NCBI GenBank assembly: GCA_035566895.1
Contig: DATMQA010000225.1
Location: forward strand, 1 to 27,295
Reading direction: 5' to 3'
From: DATMQA01 sp035566895
GTDB lineage: Bacteria; Verrucomicrobiota; Verrucomicrobiia; Limisphaerales; UBA8199
DNA length: 27,295 bases
Numbering within the stretch: position 1 is the stretch's first letter; each line of letters opens with the position of its first letter. Shown here piece by piece: positions 8,027 through 16,925 of this stretch. A program made the translations under genes and the position numbers. The notes beneath the pieces are model-generated. The model was not told the DNA's origin and did not search any database. It saw only the letters and a program-made list of their open reading frames with translations.

Positions 8027-8481
8027 TGGTCGGGGGCGCGGCACGTCTCGATCGAGTTGGTGACCAACTGGCCTTTGAAGCGCCAGATACAATCGATGTG
8101 GATGCGCTTGAGGGGCGGGCTGGTGGAAATTTGTGAGACCTGGGTCACATTAGTGGCGTACGTGCACCCTGGCCCCGAGCCGGAGAGGTCCAGGATCACC
8201 ACTTCGTTTGGGAAGTTGGTGGCGACCAGTTGGTCCACTTGCGGCCAGCTCGCCGTGTCCCATTTGGCGCAGCGGGTCTGCTCGAGGCGCCCCATCGCTT
8301 TGGCATTGGCGGCAAGGGAGAGGGCCCCCTTCTCGGCCGAAGTGGCGCTGAAAACATACGCGCTGACGATCCCGGCGACGGCCAGGCCGGAGATGGCCAG
8401 GGCGACGACGACCTCGACCAACGTCATGCCGGCCTGGGCGGGTGCCCGAAATCGCGGCGGACTATGTTTAATCTGCTTCAT
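8023..8481 (-). CDS. PilV-like prepilin (type IV pilus minor pilin)
   Basis: The 152-residue product carries a clear prepilin signal: an 18-residue basic leader ending AQAG, then MTLVEVVVALAISGLAVAG. Gly18 sits before the cleavage site and Glu23 at +5, both as required by PilD-type peptidases; Met replaces the more common Phe at +1. The downstream region (about 45-152) has two cysteines (GCTYA and DCIWRF) that could form a disulphide, common in minor pilins. The start at ATG 8481 was chosen over an upstream frame beginning at 8538, because it gives a normal leader length. It is the first gene of the pilin operon and overlaps the next by 4 bp. About 330 bp of repeat-rich non-coding DNA lies upstream and probably holds the promoter. 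Confidence 0.87.
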   Translation of the reverse strand: MKQIKHSPPRFRAPAQAGMTLVEVVVALAISGLAVAGIVSAYVFSATSAEKGALSLAANAKAMGRLEQTRCAKWDTASWPQVDQLVATNFPNEVVILDLSGSGPGCTYATNVTQVSQISTSPPLKRIHIDCIWRFKGQLVTNSIETCRAPDQ

Positions 8482-8619
8482 GTGCGCTTCAAATATCCCC
8501 GGCCAGGAGTCTCCACGCCTGGCCGCCCAATTTATCAAAACGGAAATAGCAGCTACCGTGCCATGAAATAGGACACTAATGATGACATTTGAGACGAAAA
8601 CCCGGGGGACGCCCGGGGG

Positions 8620-8646
8620 GCGGACGGGACTTTCCCCGGGGTCCGC
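8620..8646. repeat. GC-rich inverted repeat upstream of the pilin operon
   Basis: GCGGAC (8620-8625) pairs with GTCCGC (8641-8646), and inside the loop GGGA (8626-8629) can pair with TCCC (8633-8636). No T-run follows on either strand, so it is not a standard terminator. Confidence 0.55.
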
Positions 8647-8663
8647 TCACGCGGTGACCAGGA

Positions 8664-8690
8664 GACAGAATCATGGCAGGACAGAATCAT
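8664..8690. repeat. Direct repeat GACAGAATCAT, two copies 16 bp apart
   Basis: The copies at 8664-8674 and 8680-8690 are identical over 11 bp. They adjoin the hairpin at 8697-8715 and look like part of the same dispersed non-coding repeat block. Confidence 0.65.
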
Positions 8691-8696
8691 AGATCC

Positions 8697-8715
8697 GCCG
8701 GGTGGGGCACCCGGC
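8697..8715. repeat. Perfect hairpin, 8-bp stem and GGG loop
   Basis: GCCGGGTG (8697-8704) and CACCCGGC (8708-8715) are exact complements around a 3-base loop. No T-tract follows on either strand, so I read it as a REP-like palindrome rather than an intrinsic terminator of the kinase gene. Confidence 0.7.
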
Positions 8716-8731
8716 CTACAACACTGGTAAT

Positions 8732-8762
8732 GAGTTAAATGGGTTAAAAGGGTTAACTGAGT
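8732..8762. repeat. GGGTTAA-type dispersed repeat, copy 1
   Basis: This 31-bp sequence matches 26251-26281 at 28 of 31 positions by direct comparison. It contains GGGTTAAAAGGGTT and continues into a degenerate tract of similar units up to about 8787. It lies 48 bp past the stop of the sensor kinase gene. Confidence 0.75.
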
Positions 8763-8809
8763 GAAAAAGTTACAAGGGTTACATGGTTGTACAGCCGCCG
8801 AAAAGAGGA

Positions 8810-11800
8810 CTATGCGTCCGCGGTGGCCAGAACATCTTCGCGGCGGCTTTCGGAGCGACCGGGGGTCAAGCCGGTGGGGAACAGGGTCGGAGCGGGCTTG
8901 TTGGCCAGGGGGAGTTCGAGCGTGAAAGTGGTGCCTTGGCCCGGACCTGCGCTCTGGACGCTGAGGCTGCCGCCCAATTCCTTAGCGGCCAGCGCACCGC
9001 TGTGCAGCCCGAAGCCGTGCCCGTGTTTGCGTGTCGTGAAGCCGAGGTTGAATATCCGCGTGAGATTTTCCGGGGCGATGCCGACGCCGTTGTCGGCGAC
9101 GGAGAATTTTATGGTGGCACCGCCATTGGCGATGCCGAGGGTCACGCGCTTGTCGTCCCGGCCCGATTCCTGGCAGGCGAATTTCGAGTTGGCAATCAGG
9201 TTGACCAGGATTTGCAAAACCTTGTGTTTATCCACCACCAAATCGGGCAGACCGGGAGCATATTGGCGGATGACCTGGACGTGATGCCGCCCGAGCGCGC
9301 CCTGGTTGAGGCTCACCGCATCTTCAACCAGGTCAACGGGCCGCACGGTTTCAGCCACGTCGGCGACACGGGCATAGGTCTGCTGCATGGCGACGATGGC
9401 TTTGATGTGCCCGACATTTTTGGCCAGGGAATCGACTTCATCGAGGGCGGAGGTTTGGTCCTTAATGAGGCGGTCGGCGAGTTGCTCGAGATACAAAGGC
9501 AACTGGCGGCCTTTGGGGTCGCGGGTCAGGAAGTCGGCCGCATCGGTGAGGTGCTCGCGCAGGAGCGCGGCAATTTTGGCGACGTTGGCCGCCCTGGATT
9601 GTTTGAGTTTGTCGGCCAGCAAGGTAGTGGAAACGTTCACGCTGTTGAGGACGTTGCCGACGTTGTGGAGCACGCTGGTGGCGACCTCGGCCATGCCGGC
9701 CTGGCGCGCCGCCAGGACGAGCTGTTCCTGGGCGGCCCGCAGGTCCTGGGTTTGGCGCCGGACCTGGCGGCGCAAGGCCCCCGCCCAGAGCAGCGCCAGA
9801 CCGATGACCAGGGCCAGCCCCGCGGCCAGCACCAGCGCCCGCCCCGCCGTCCAGAAGGGCGGCGCCTGGCTCAGTTCAACCGCATCCGATTCCGGGAGAA
9901 GCAGGTGAAAAGATTGGGCTTCGTGCTGTTCGGTACCCTGGACCGAACAAACCCCGGTGAGGCGCAGAAGGCTGCCCGGGAGCAAGCTGGAAAGGCGCCG
10001 CCGGCCTGTCCGGCTGGTCACGTACGCGCTGAAAACCAGGGGGCCGTCTTGAAGCACAAGTTTGGGCTGAGCCGAGTCGGAGATGCGCTGGAGCAGTTGC
10101 GCTTGAAGCCGCACGACGGCCGAGTCGTTGGTTCCGTGCCGGAGGATTTGTTCGGCCGTGGTGGCGAGCGGCGCCGGCAACGCGCCCGGTTTAAGGCGCC
10201 GGAAGATGACCTCCTCCAAATACGGCGAGAAATCGCCGATGCCGGGAAAACCGAGCACCTCGATGAAATCACCTCGACGGAGCTCGCCAGCTTGCTGCGT
10301 ATGGACACGGATGGCGCCGGAAGAATCCTGGAGAAAGAACGCCTGGCCGGGCAGGACAAGGGTGACGATGCCCGCGAGTTTGATGCGGCGGCCGGCGAGA
10401 TGGTTGGGGTCGAACGTGGCCACCGCAGAGATCGGTTTTGCGGGGGCGGTGAACGGGGCGGTCGAAGCCGCCTCAAGGATTTGAAGCTTTTCGAGCGAAG
10501 GCACATGGAGCGTGATCCCGCTGAGCTGGCCGCGCTGGTTCAATTCCGATTCGCAGGCGCCCTGGATACGCACGAGGGCATCGATGAGTTCGGCCGGGGG
10601 CGGCTTATCGCCCAGGTCCGGCAGGTAGGCGTGGAACCGGCCCTTGGGAGTCGTCAGGCTGAGCTTCGGATGATTGTCCTGGGTCGTGACGCGGTGGACG
10701 ACCCCCTCCATTTGGACCCAGTGAGAATCCAAATGGCCATCGGCCAGCTCGTCCAGGTCCACTCGAACGGGTCTCGGAAAATTGGTTGTCCCCACGATCC
10801 GGACCCTGGCGTCGAGAATGACGGGCGCAAAATCTCCCGGCCCGGTGTAGCCGGTCAGTTCAACCCATTGGCCGGCGCGAACCTCCGGCTGGGTCAATTT
10901 GAAAAAGAGCGCGTCCGTTGGGTCTTGCAGAAAGGCGGAATTCCACCTGGGATCGGCGAAGGTGATGACTCCCCGAAGCCGAACGGGGACGCGTTCGGCC
11001 GACTGCCGCGGACCCAGCTTCATGACCTGGTTAACCTGCGTCAAAGTTTTATGGCGGGCGCCGCTGGCAGAAGCGGCGGCGGCTGAAAACGGGGTTTCAA
11101 AATTCGGGCGCGAGTTCTGGGCAACCTCAAAGAAGGCGTCCTCCAATACGGTTTCATTGGTGAGGACTTTAAGATAGCCCCAGAGGTCCACGCGTTCATC
11201 GGGCTCAGCCTGCGTGGCCTGGGACACTTGGGCCCGAATCATTCCCGTGGGGTCTTTGAGAACCAAGCTCTCTCCCGGTTTGCAAGCCAGGACCAGGCCG
11301 CTGAGGTGCACCAGGTCGTTGGTCCAGGAGCCGATTTCCCGGCTCAGCAAGCCCTCGATCGAGGCCACCGGCACCTGCAAGGGGTGCGCCGGGGAAGGCT
11401 CGCGGGTGATGAGGGAGTTGATTCCCGGGGCCAGCAGGTTGGGCGAAACCAGGCGGCCCTGGGAGATTTGGCTGGAATTAATCGCCGAGACCGCCACGCG
11501 GGAGCCAACCCAGCGCCGCGCGTCATTGGTTCCAGGCGAACCCATCACCAGGACGGGACAGGTTTGGTCCGCATCGCGAAGCAAAAGGCACAAACGGCCC
11601 CGGCTTGTTTCGGCCGCGCGCACGGTGCCTTCGACCTGCACCCATTGGCCCGGCGCGCTGGCCAGGTCCGGCAAACGCAAGCGCCGGGGAGGCGGGAGCG
11701 GTTTTTGGCCGAGGATGGTCACATCGAAGTTGGTCAGGATCGGATTGTTTCCGTTCACGCCGGTGGTCGCGTTAATCTCGACGCACTGACCGGGAGTTAA

Positions 11801-12121
11801 CGAGCCGCCAAGGCTTTGCGGACTGAAGTAAGCGACTTCGCCAACGCCCTGGATATAGAGCTGGTTCCATTCAGCATCGTAACAGAGGACTGTGCCTCGG
11901 AAGCGGAAGGGTCGGCTTTGGTGCGCATCGGCGAGCGGCAGGGAATAAACCTGGCCGAGGTTCGTCAGCAGCAGCGTTTCGCTTGCCCGCGCGAGACCCA
12001 GGCAGCAACCGCTCAACCACAAGGCGGCCAGCAACACAAACCCGCGCCCGCAAGAACAGGTAGCCGGGCGGCGGCCGTCTCGTTTCGGGACAGCAAAGAG
12101 TTCGTTCGGAGTTCCAGTCAT
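8810..12121 (-). CDS. Sensor histidine kinase with multi-OB-fold periplasmic region
   Basis: The 1103-residue product begins with a signal peptide (about 28-48, FVLLAALWLSG). Roughly seven OB-fold-like repeats follow to about residue 745, each with a pattern like 'V.L.G.V......F.LQD....I.V......L..G..VE..G'. One membrane helix lies near 762-784, then a short coiled region and a cytoplasmic kinase core. The phospho-accepting residue is probably His819 (VLHNVGNVLNS). The ATPase domain has the N-box Asn978 (LVNLIANSKFA), the G1 box Asp1010 (VADNGVGI) and a GHGFGLHSG lid, so all key kinase motifs are present. No receiver domain is fused. The start at ATG 12121 is supported by AGGTGA seven bases upstream. 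The kinase precedes the pilin operon on the same strand, 328 bp away, and could pair with the receiver protein at its end. Ligand and partner are unknown. Confidence 0.9.
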   Translation of the reverse strand: MTGTPNELFAVPKRDGRRPATCSCGRGFVLLAALWLSGCCLGLARASETLLLTNLGQVYSLPLADAHQSRPFRFRGTVLCYDAEWNQLYIQGVGEVAYFSPQSLGGSLTPGQCVEINATTGVNGNNPILTNFDVTILGQKPLPPPRRLRLPDLASAPGQWVQVEGTVRAAETSRGRLCLLLRDADQTCPVLVMGSPGTNDARRWVGSRVAVSAINSSQISQGRLVSPNLLAPGINSLITREPSPAHPLQVPVASIEGLLSREIGSWTNDLVHLSGLVLACKPGESLVLKDPTGMIRAQVSQATQAEPDERVDLWGYLKVLTNETVLEDAFFEVAQNSRPNFETPFSAAAASASGARHKTLTQVNQVMKLGPRQSAERVPVRLRGVITFADPRWNSAFLQDPTDALFFKLTQPEVRAGQWVELTGYTGPGDFAPVILDARVRIVGTTNFPRPVRVDLDELADGHLDSHWVQMEGVVHRVTTQDNHPKLSLTTPKGRFHAYLPDLGDKPPPAELIDALVRIQGACESELNQRGQLSGITLHVPSLEKLQILEAASTAPFTAPAKPISAVATFDPNHLAGRRIKLAGIVTLVLPGQAFFLQDSSGAIRVHTQQAGELRRGDFIEVLGFPGIGDFSPYLEEVIFRRLKPGALPAPLATTAEQILRHGTNDSAVVRLQAQLLQRISDSAQPKLVLQDGPLVFSAYVTSRTGRRRLSSLLPGSLLRLTGVCSVQGTEQHEAQSFHLLLPESDAVELSQAPPFWTAGRALVLAAGLALVIGLALLWAGALRRQVRRQTQDLRAAQEQLVLAARQAGMAEVATSVLHNVGNVLNSVNVSTTLLADKLKQSRAANVAKIAALLREHLTDAADFLTRDPKGRQLPLYLEQLADRLIKDQTSALDEVDSLAKNVGHIKAIVAMQQTYARVADVAETVRPVDLVEDAVSLNQGALGRHHVQVIRQYAPGLPDLVVDKHKVLQILVNLIANSKFACQESGRDDKRVTLGIANGGATIKFSVADNGVGIAPENLTRIFNLGFTTRKHGHGFGLHSGALAAKELGGSLSVQSAGPGQGTTFTLELPLANKPAPTLFPTGLTPGRSESRREDVLATADA

Positions 12122-12128
12122 GCCAATT

Positions 12129-12134
12129 TCACCT
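12129..12134 (-). promoter_or_regulatory. Ribosome binding site of the sensor kinase gene
   Basis: On the minus strand AGGTGA lies seven bases before ATG 12121, a good Shine-Dalgarno match in a window where few genes have one. It favours this start over an in-frame start at 12163. Confidence 0.6.
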
Positions 12135-12257
12135 GAGATTATCGGCTTCGATAACCACGACATGAGCAGGAATCATGCACAACCAAAGGCTGCCAGTGGG
12201 TCAGGCACGGGGCAGGCCGTCGCGCAACCCTTAGCGGGACTTGGATTTAGGAGAAGG

Positions 12258-12273
12258 TCCGCCAGCAGGCGGA
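12258..12273. repeat. Short palindrome after the aminotransferase gene
   Basis: TCCGCC (12258-12263) and GGCGGA (12268-12273) form a perfect 6-bp stem with an AGCA loop, directly after the aminotransferase stop. There is no T-run in the direction of transcription, so terminator function is doubtful. Confidence 0.4.
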
Positions 12274-12275
12274 TA

Positions 12276-13640
12276 CTACAGAGCGGAGAAGGCCGCGTCG
12301 AAGACCTCGATCATGAAGTCCGCGTCGGCGCGCGTGATGCACATCGGCGGGGCGAATCGGATGACGCTGCCTTGCAAGCCGCCTTTGCCCAGCAGCAACC
12401 CCATTTCGCGCGCGGCTTCGAGGAGCTGGGCGCACTCGGCTTTGGCGGGTTCTTTGGTGGCCTGGTCTTTGACCAGTTCGATGCCGAGCATGAGGCCTTT
12501 GCCGCGCACGTCGCCGATGAGGTTGTGCTTCGCCTTGAGCTTCTGCAGTCCCGCCAGGACGTAGCCGCCCTGGGCGAGCGCATTTTCCTGGAGCTTCTCG
12601 CGCTCGATGACTTCGAGCACGGCTTTGCCCATTGCGCACACGACCGGGTTGCCGCCGAAGGTGTTGAAATGAATGCGCTTGGCCAGCACGCCGGCGATTT
12701 GCGGCGTCGTCACCACAGCCGCCAGCGGGCAGCCGTTGCCGATGCCTTTGGCCATGGTTACGATGTCCGGGATGACCCCCTGCGTTTCGAAACCCCAGAA
12801 GTGGGTGCCGGTCCGGCCGAACCCGGCCTGGACCTCATCGGCAATGCAGATGCCGCCGGCCGCGCGCACGTGCTCGTAGGCATGTTTGAGATAGCCGTCG
12901 GGGAAAACCACCACACCACCGACGCCTTGGATGGACTCGGCGATGAAGCCGGCGACCTGGCCCGGCGTGGCAAAATCGATGAGCTGCTTGATATCCGCCG
13001 CGTATTTTTTACCGGCGTCAGGCTCGTTGCGCCCGTGCGGGCCACGATAAGGGTCGGGCGTGAGGGCGTGGTGAATGCCGAAGCTGTGCGGGACGTTGAA
13101 TTTCCAGGTGCTGTGCGCGGTGAGGCCCATGGTGGCGGCGTTGCCGCCGTGATAGGAATTGCGCAGGGCGATGACATCGTAGTTGCCGGTGTAGGCCCGG
13201 GCCATGAGGAGTGCCAGGTCGTTGGCCTCCGAGCCGGAGTTGACGAAGTAACAGGCCTTGAGGTCGCCGGGCATTTTGGCGGCGAGTTTCTCGGCATATT
13301 CAGCGATGTTCGGGTGCAGGTAGATGGTCGTGGAGTGCTGCAGCGTTTCGTTCTGCCGCCGCGCCGCTTCCACCACGTGGGGATGACAATGGCCAATGCT
13401 GATTGTGACGATGCCGCCCAGGCCGTCGAGGTAACGCTTGCCCGTCTCGTCCCAAACATACTGCATCTTTCCTTCCACCAGCATGAGGGGCTTTTTGTAG
13501 TAGAGAAAGATGCCGGGATTCAGGAACTGCTTGCGCAGAGCCAGGACGGTATCGGCGGAAGGGCCGCTGTAGGGGCGGGACTTGTGCGTTGTGGCAGGGA
13601 GACTGGGGACGCGGGTGAGAGGTTCGGCAATAGTCGGCAT
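12276..13640 (-). CDS. AGXT2-type class III aminotransferase (probable beta-alanine/3-aminoisobutyrate or alanine-glyoxylate aminotransferase)
   Basis: The 454-residue product is a full-length PLP-dependent class III aminotransferase. Visible motifs are FVNSGSEANDLAL (132-144, phosphate binding), NSYHGG (161-166), the IADEVQAGFGRTG block with Asp268 that contacts the PLP pyridine nitrogen, and TMAKGIGNG with the Schiff-base Lys298. The sequence from SGPSADTVLALR through the N-terminal third resembles the AGXT2 / PYD4 group more than ornithine or GABA aminotransferases. Enzymes of this group move the amino group of L-alanine, beta-alanine or 3-aminoisobutyrate to glyoxylate or pyruvate. The gene follows an NCS1 permease by 81 bp and a dihydropyrimidinase further upstream. 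The neighbours therefore favour use of beta-alanine or 3-aminoisobutyrate, the end products of reductive uracil and thymine breakdown. The substrate is inferred from context; the fold and cofactor are clear. Confidence 0.93.
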   Translation of the reverse strand: MPTIAEPLTRVPSLPATTHKSRPYSGPSADTVLALRKQFLNPGIFLYYKKPLMLVEGKMQYVWDETGKRYLDGLGGIVTISIGHCHPHVVEAARRQNETLQHSTTIYLHPNIAEYAEKLAAKMPGDLKACYFVNSGSEANDLALLMARAYTGNYDVIALRNSYHGGNAATMGLTAHSTWKFNVPHSFGIHHALTPDPYRGPHGRNEPDAGKKYAADIKQLIDFATPGQVAGFIAESIQGVGGVVVFPDGYLKHAYEHVRAAGGICIADEVQAGFGRTGTHFWGFETQGVIPDIVTMAKGIGNGCPLAAVVTTPQIAGVLAKRIHFNTFGGNPVVCAMGKAVLEVIEREKLQENALAQGGYVLAGLQKLKAKHNLIGDVRGKGLMLGIELVKDQATKEPAKAECAQLLEAAREMGLLLGKGGLQGSVIRFAPPMCITRADADFMIEVFDAAFSAL

Positions 13641-13721
13641 AGCTTAGTCAAAAGTTTTAGTTCAGAAGCACCCTTCGGGTTTCGGATTCGAATGCCTGTC
13701 CGGAAAATTCTTAAGCTTTCT

Positions 13722-15251
<1,530 letters not shown>

Positions 15252-15337
15252 CGCGCAATTGGGCATCGCGCCCCACAGGGTGATGCCAGTATTAGTTGCA
15301 GAAAAGGGCGAAAAATCAAGGCAAGGGGGCGGCCAGC

Positions 15338-15380
15338 TTGGTTCTTTGCTCGGCGAGCAAGGTCCTGCGCTCCGAACCAA
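15338..15380. repeat. Nested inverted repeat between hydantoinase and permease genes
   Basis: TTGGTTC (15338-15344) pairs with GAACCAA (15374-15380), and within it TTGCTC (15346-15351) pairs with GAGCAA (15355-15360). It lies in the 151-bp gap of the presumed operon. It could stabilise the upstream mRNA or attenuate transcription, but no T-run supports termination. Confidence 0.45.
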
Positions 15381-15402
15381 AGACCGTTATTTTCAAGCAA
15401 AC

Positions 15403-16785
15403 TCAAAAATGGGTCAGCTCGCGCTGGAGGAACTTCCCCCGGCCGACCTGCCCGACGAATTTGCCGTCCCGGACTGCAACCTGGCCACGAACGGTCACGA
15501 CGCTGGGCCGGCCTTCGATGGCCATACCTTCGAACGGGTTATAATCGACGTTCATGGCCTGAGTTTTGACAGAGAGAGTGCCGCGATAGTTGGGGTCGTA
15601 AACCACCAGGTCGGCATCGCTGCCGGGCTGGATGGTGCCCTTGCGTGGGAACAGCCCGAAGAGTTTGGCGGCTTGGGTGCTGGCCGTATCGACGAAGCGG
15701 TGAAGGTCGACCCGGCCACGCTTGACGCCGCAGGTATAGAACACGTTGATGCGGTCTTCGAGGGACGGGATGCCGTTGGGTATTTTGGTGAAATCCTTTT
15801 CGCCCATTCGCTTTTGCGAGGCGAAATCGAAGGGGGCATGGTCGGTGGCCAGGGTGCTAACGAAGCCGTCCCGCAGGCCGTTCCAGAGGACGTCCTGGTT
15901 GCGGCGGTCGCGCAGCGGCGGCGACATGACGAACTTGGCGCCTTCGAAGTTGGGACGCTCCGCATAGGCCTTGTCGGTGACCAGGTACTGGATGAGCGTT
16001 TCGACCCAGACGTTGACGCCGGCCAGTTTGCCCCGCAGCGCTTCCCGGAGAGCCTCCTCGCAGCTCGTATGGACGATATAGACATGGGCATCGAGCAGTT
16101 TCGCAAAACTCATCAAGTGATGGACGCCTTCGGCCTCGACCAGCGGCGGACGGCTTTCATGGTGCCATTCAGGCCCGGTTTTGCCTTCGGCCAGCAGCTT
16201 CTGCTGCAACTCCAGGACCAGGTCGGCGTTTTCGCAATGGGCGGTGGTGATGACGCCCAGTTGTTTGGCCAGGCGCAGGGTTTTGTAGATCTCCTCGTCG
16301 GTGACGCCGAAAGCGCCTTTGTAGGCGAGGAAGATTTTGAAACTGCTGAGGCCTCGTTTGACGATTTCTTTAAATTGCTTTTCGGCCGCGTCATCATAGC
16401 GTGTGACACCCATGTGAAAGGTGAAGTCGCAGGCGCTTTGGCCCTGGGCCTTGCCGAGCCAGAGGTCAAACGCTTCGAGCGGCTGCTCACTGCGAGCCGG
16501 ACAGATCATCTCGATATAGGTCGTGGTGCCGCCAATGAGAGCGGCTTTGCTGGCGGTCTCGTGGGTGTCCTTCGCAAAGGTCCCCATGAACGGCAGATGA
16601 ATATGGACGTGCGGGTCGATGAAACCGGGAAAGACATATTTGCCTTTGGCGTCGATTACCTCGGCGCCGGGCGGCACGGAAATGTTACGGTCAATCCGGG
16701 TGATCGTTTCGTTCTCGCACCAGATATCGCTGGTGTACCGTTCGCTGGCGGTGATGATTTCGGCGTTCTTGATTAGGAGCGACAT
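15403..16785 (-). CDS. Dihydropyrimidinase / D-hydantoinase
   Basis: The 460-residue product hydrolyses the ring amide of 5,6-dihydrouracil, dihydrothymine or 5-substituted hydantoins in the cytoplasm. It is a cyclic amidohydrolase with a binuclear metal site. Numbered from ATG 16785, the ligands are His59 and His61 (DPHVHIHL), the carboxylated Lys150 (FKIFLAYKG), His183 (TTAHCENA), His239 (IVHTS) and Asp315 (LATDHAPF). These match the positions known for bacterial D-hydantoinases almost exactly, and Tyr155 of the substrate gate is also present. The C-terminal PGSDADLVVYDP block is typical of the family. A TTG two codons upstream (16791) is a weaker start. The gene heads a same-strand group with an NCS1 permease and an aminotransferase, which fits reductive pyrimidine breakdown. 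Sequence alone cannot separate dihydropyrimidinase from hydantoinase activity. Confidence 0.95.
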   Translation of the reverse strand: MSLLIKNAEIITASERYTSDIWCENETITRIDRNISVPPGAEVIDAKGKYVFPGFIDPHVHIHLPFMGTFAKDTHETASKAALIGGTTTYIEMICPARSEQPLEAFDLWLGKAQGQSACDFTFHMGVTRYDDAAEKQFKEIVKRGLSSFKIFLAYKGAFGVTDEEIYKTLRLAKQLGVITTAHCENADLVLELQQKLLAEGKTGPEWHHESRPPLVEAEGVHHLMSFAKLLDAHVYIVHTSCEEALREALRGKLAGVNVWVETLIQYLVTDKAYAERPNFEGAKFVMSPPLRDRRNQDVLWNGLRDGFVSTLATDHAPFDFASQKRMGEKDFTKIPNGIPSLEDRINVFYTCGVKRGRVDLHRFVDTASTQAAKLFGLFPRKGTIQPGSDADLVVYDPNYRGTLSVKTQAMNVDYNPFEGMAIEGRPSVVTVRGQVAVRDGKFVGQVGRGKFLQRELTHF

Positions 16786-16925
16786 GCGCAAGAATTAGCG
16801 GGCAAGCGGAACAAATGCAGCAGAAAAATCGGCTGGTGGTCAGAAGCATTCCAGAAGTGGAGCGTGGCGGGTGTATGAGCAAGGACCTCCAGCGCACTCT
16901 GCAAATGAGCTAGCCATCGTCCGCA

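Larger units (their letters stand above)
8482..8809. other. Repeat-rich intergenic region between sensor kinase and pilin operon
   Basis: This 328-bp stretch has no convincing gene. It holds an 11-bp direct repeat (GACAGAATCAT at 8664 and 8680, 16 bp apart), a perfect 8-bp hairpin (8697-8715), a GC-rich inverted repeat (GCGGAC 8620-8625 with GTCCGC 8641-8646) and a GGGTTAA-type tract (8732-8762) that recurs at 26251. The pilin operon promoter should lie here, but I cannot place it. Confidence 0.75.

Noticed and set aside
8783..11086. 767-codon open frame on + opposite the sensor kinase
   Set aside because: The minus-strand kinase has all catalytic motifs; the antisense frame has low-complexity composition and no recognisable motif.
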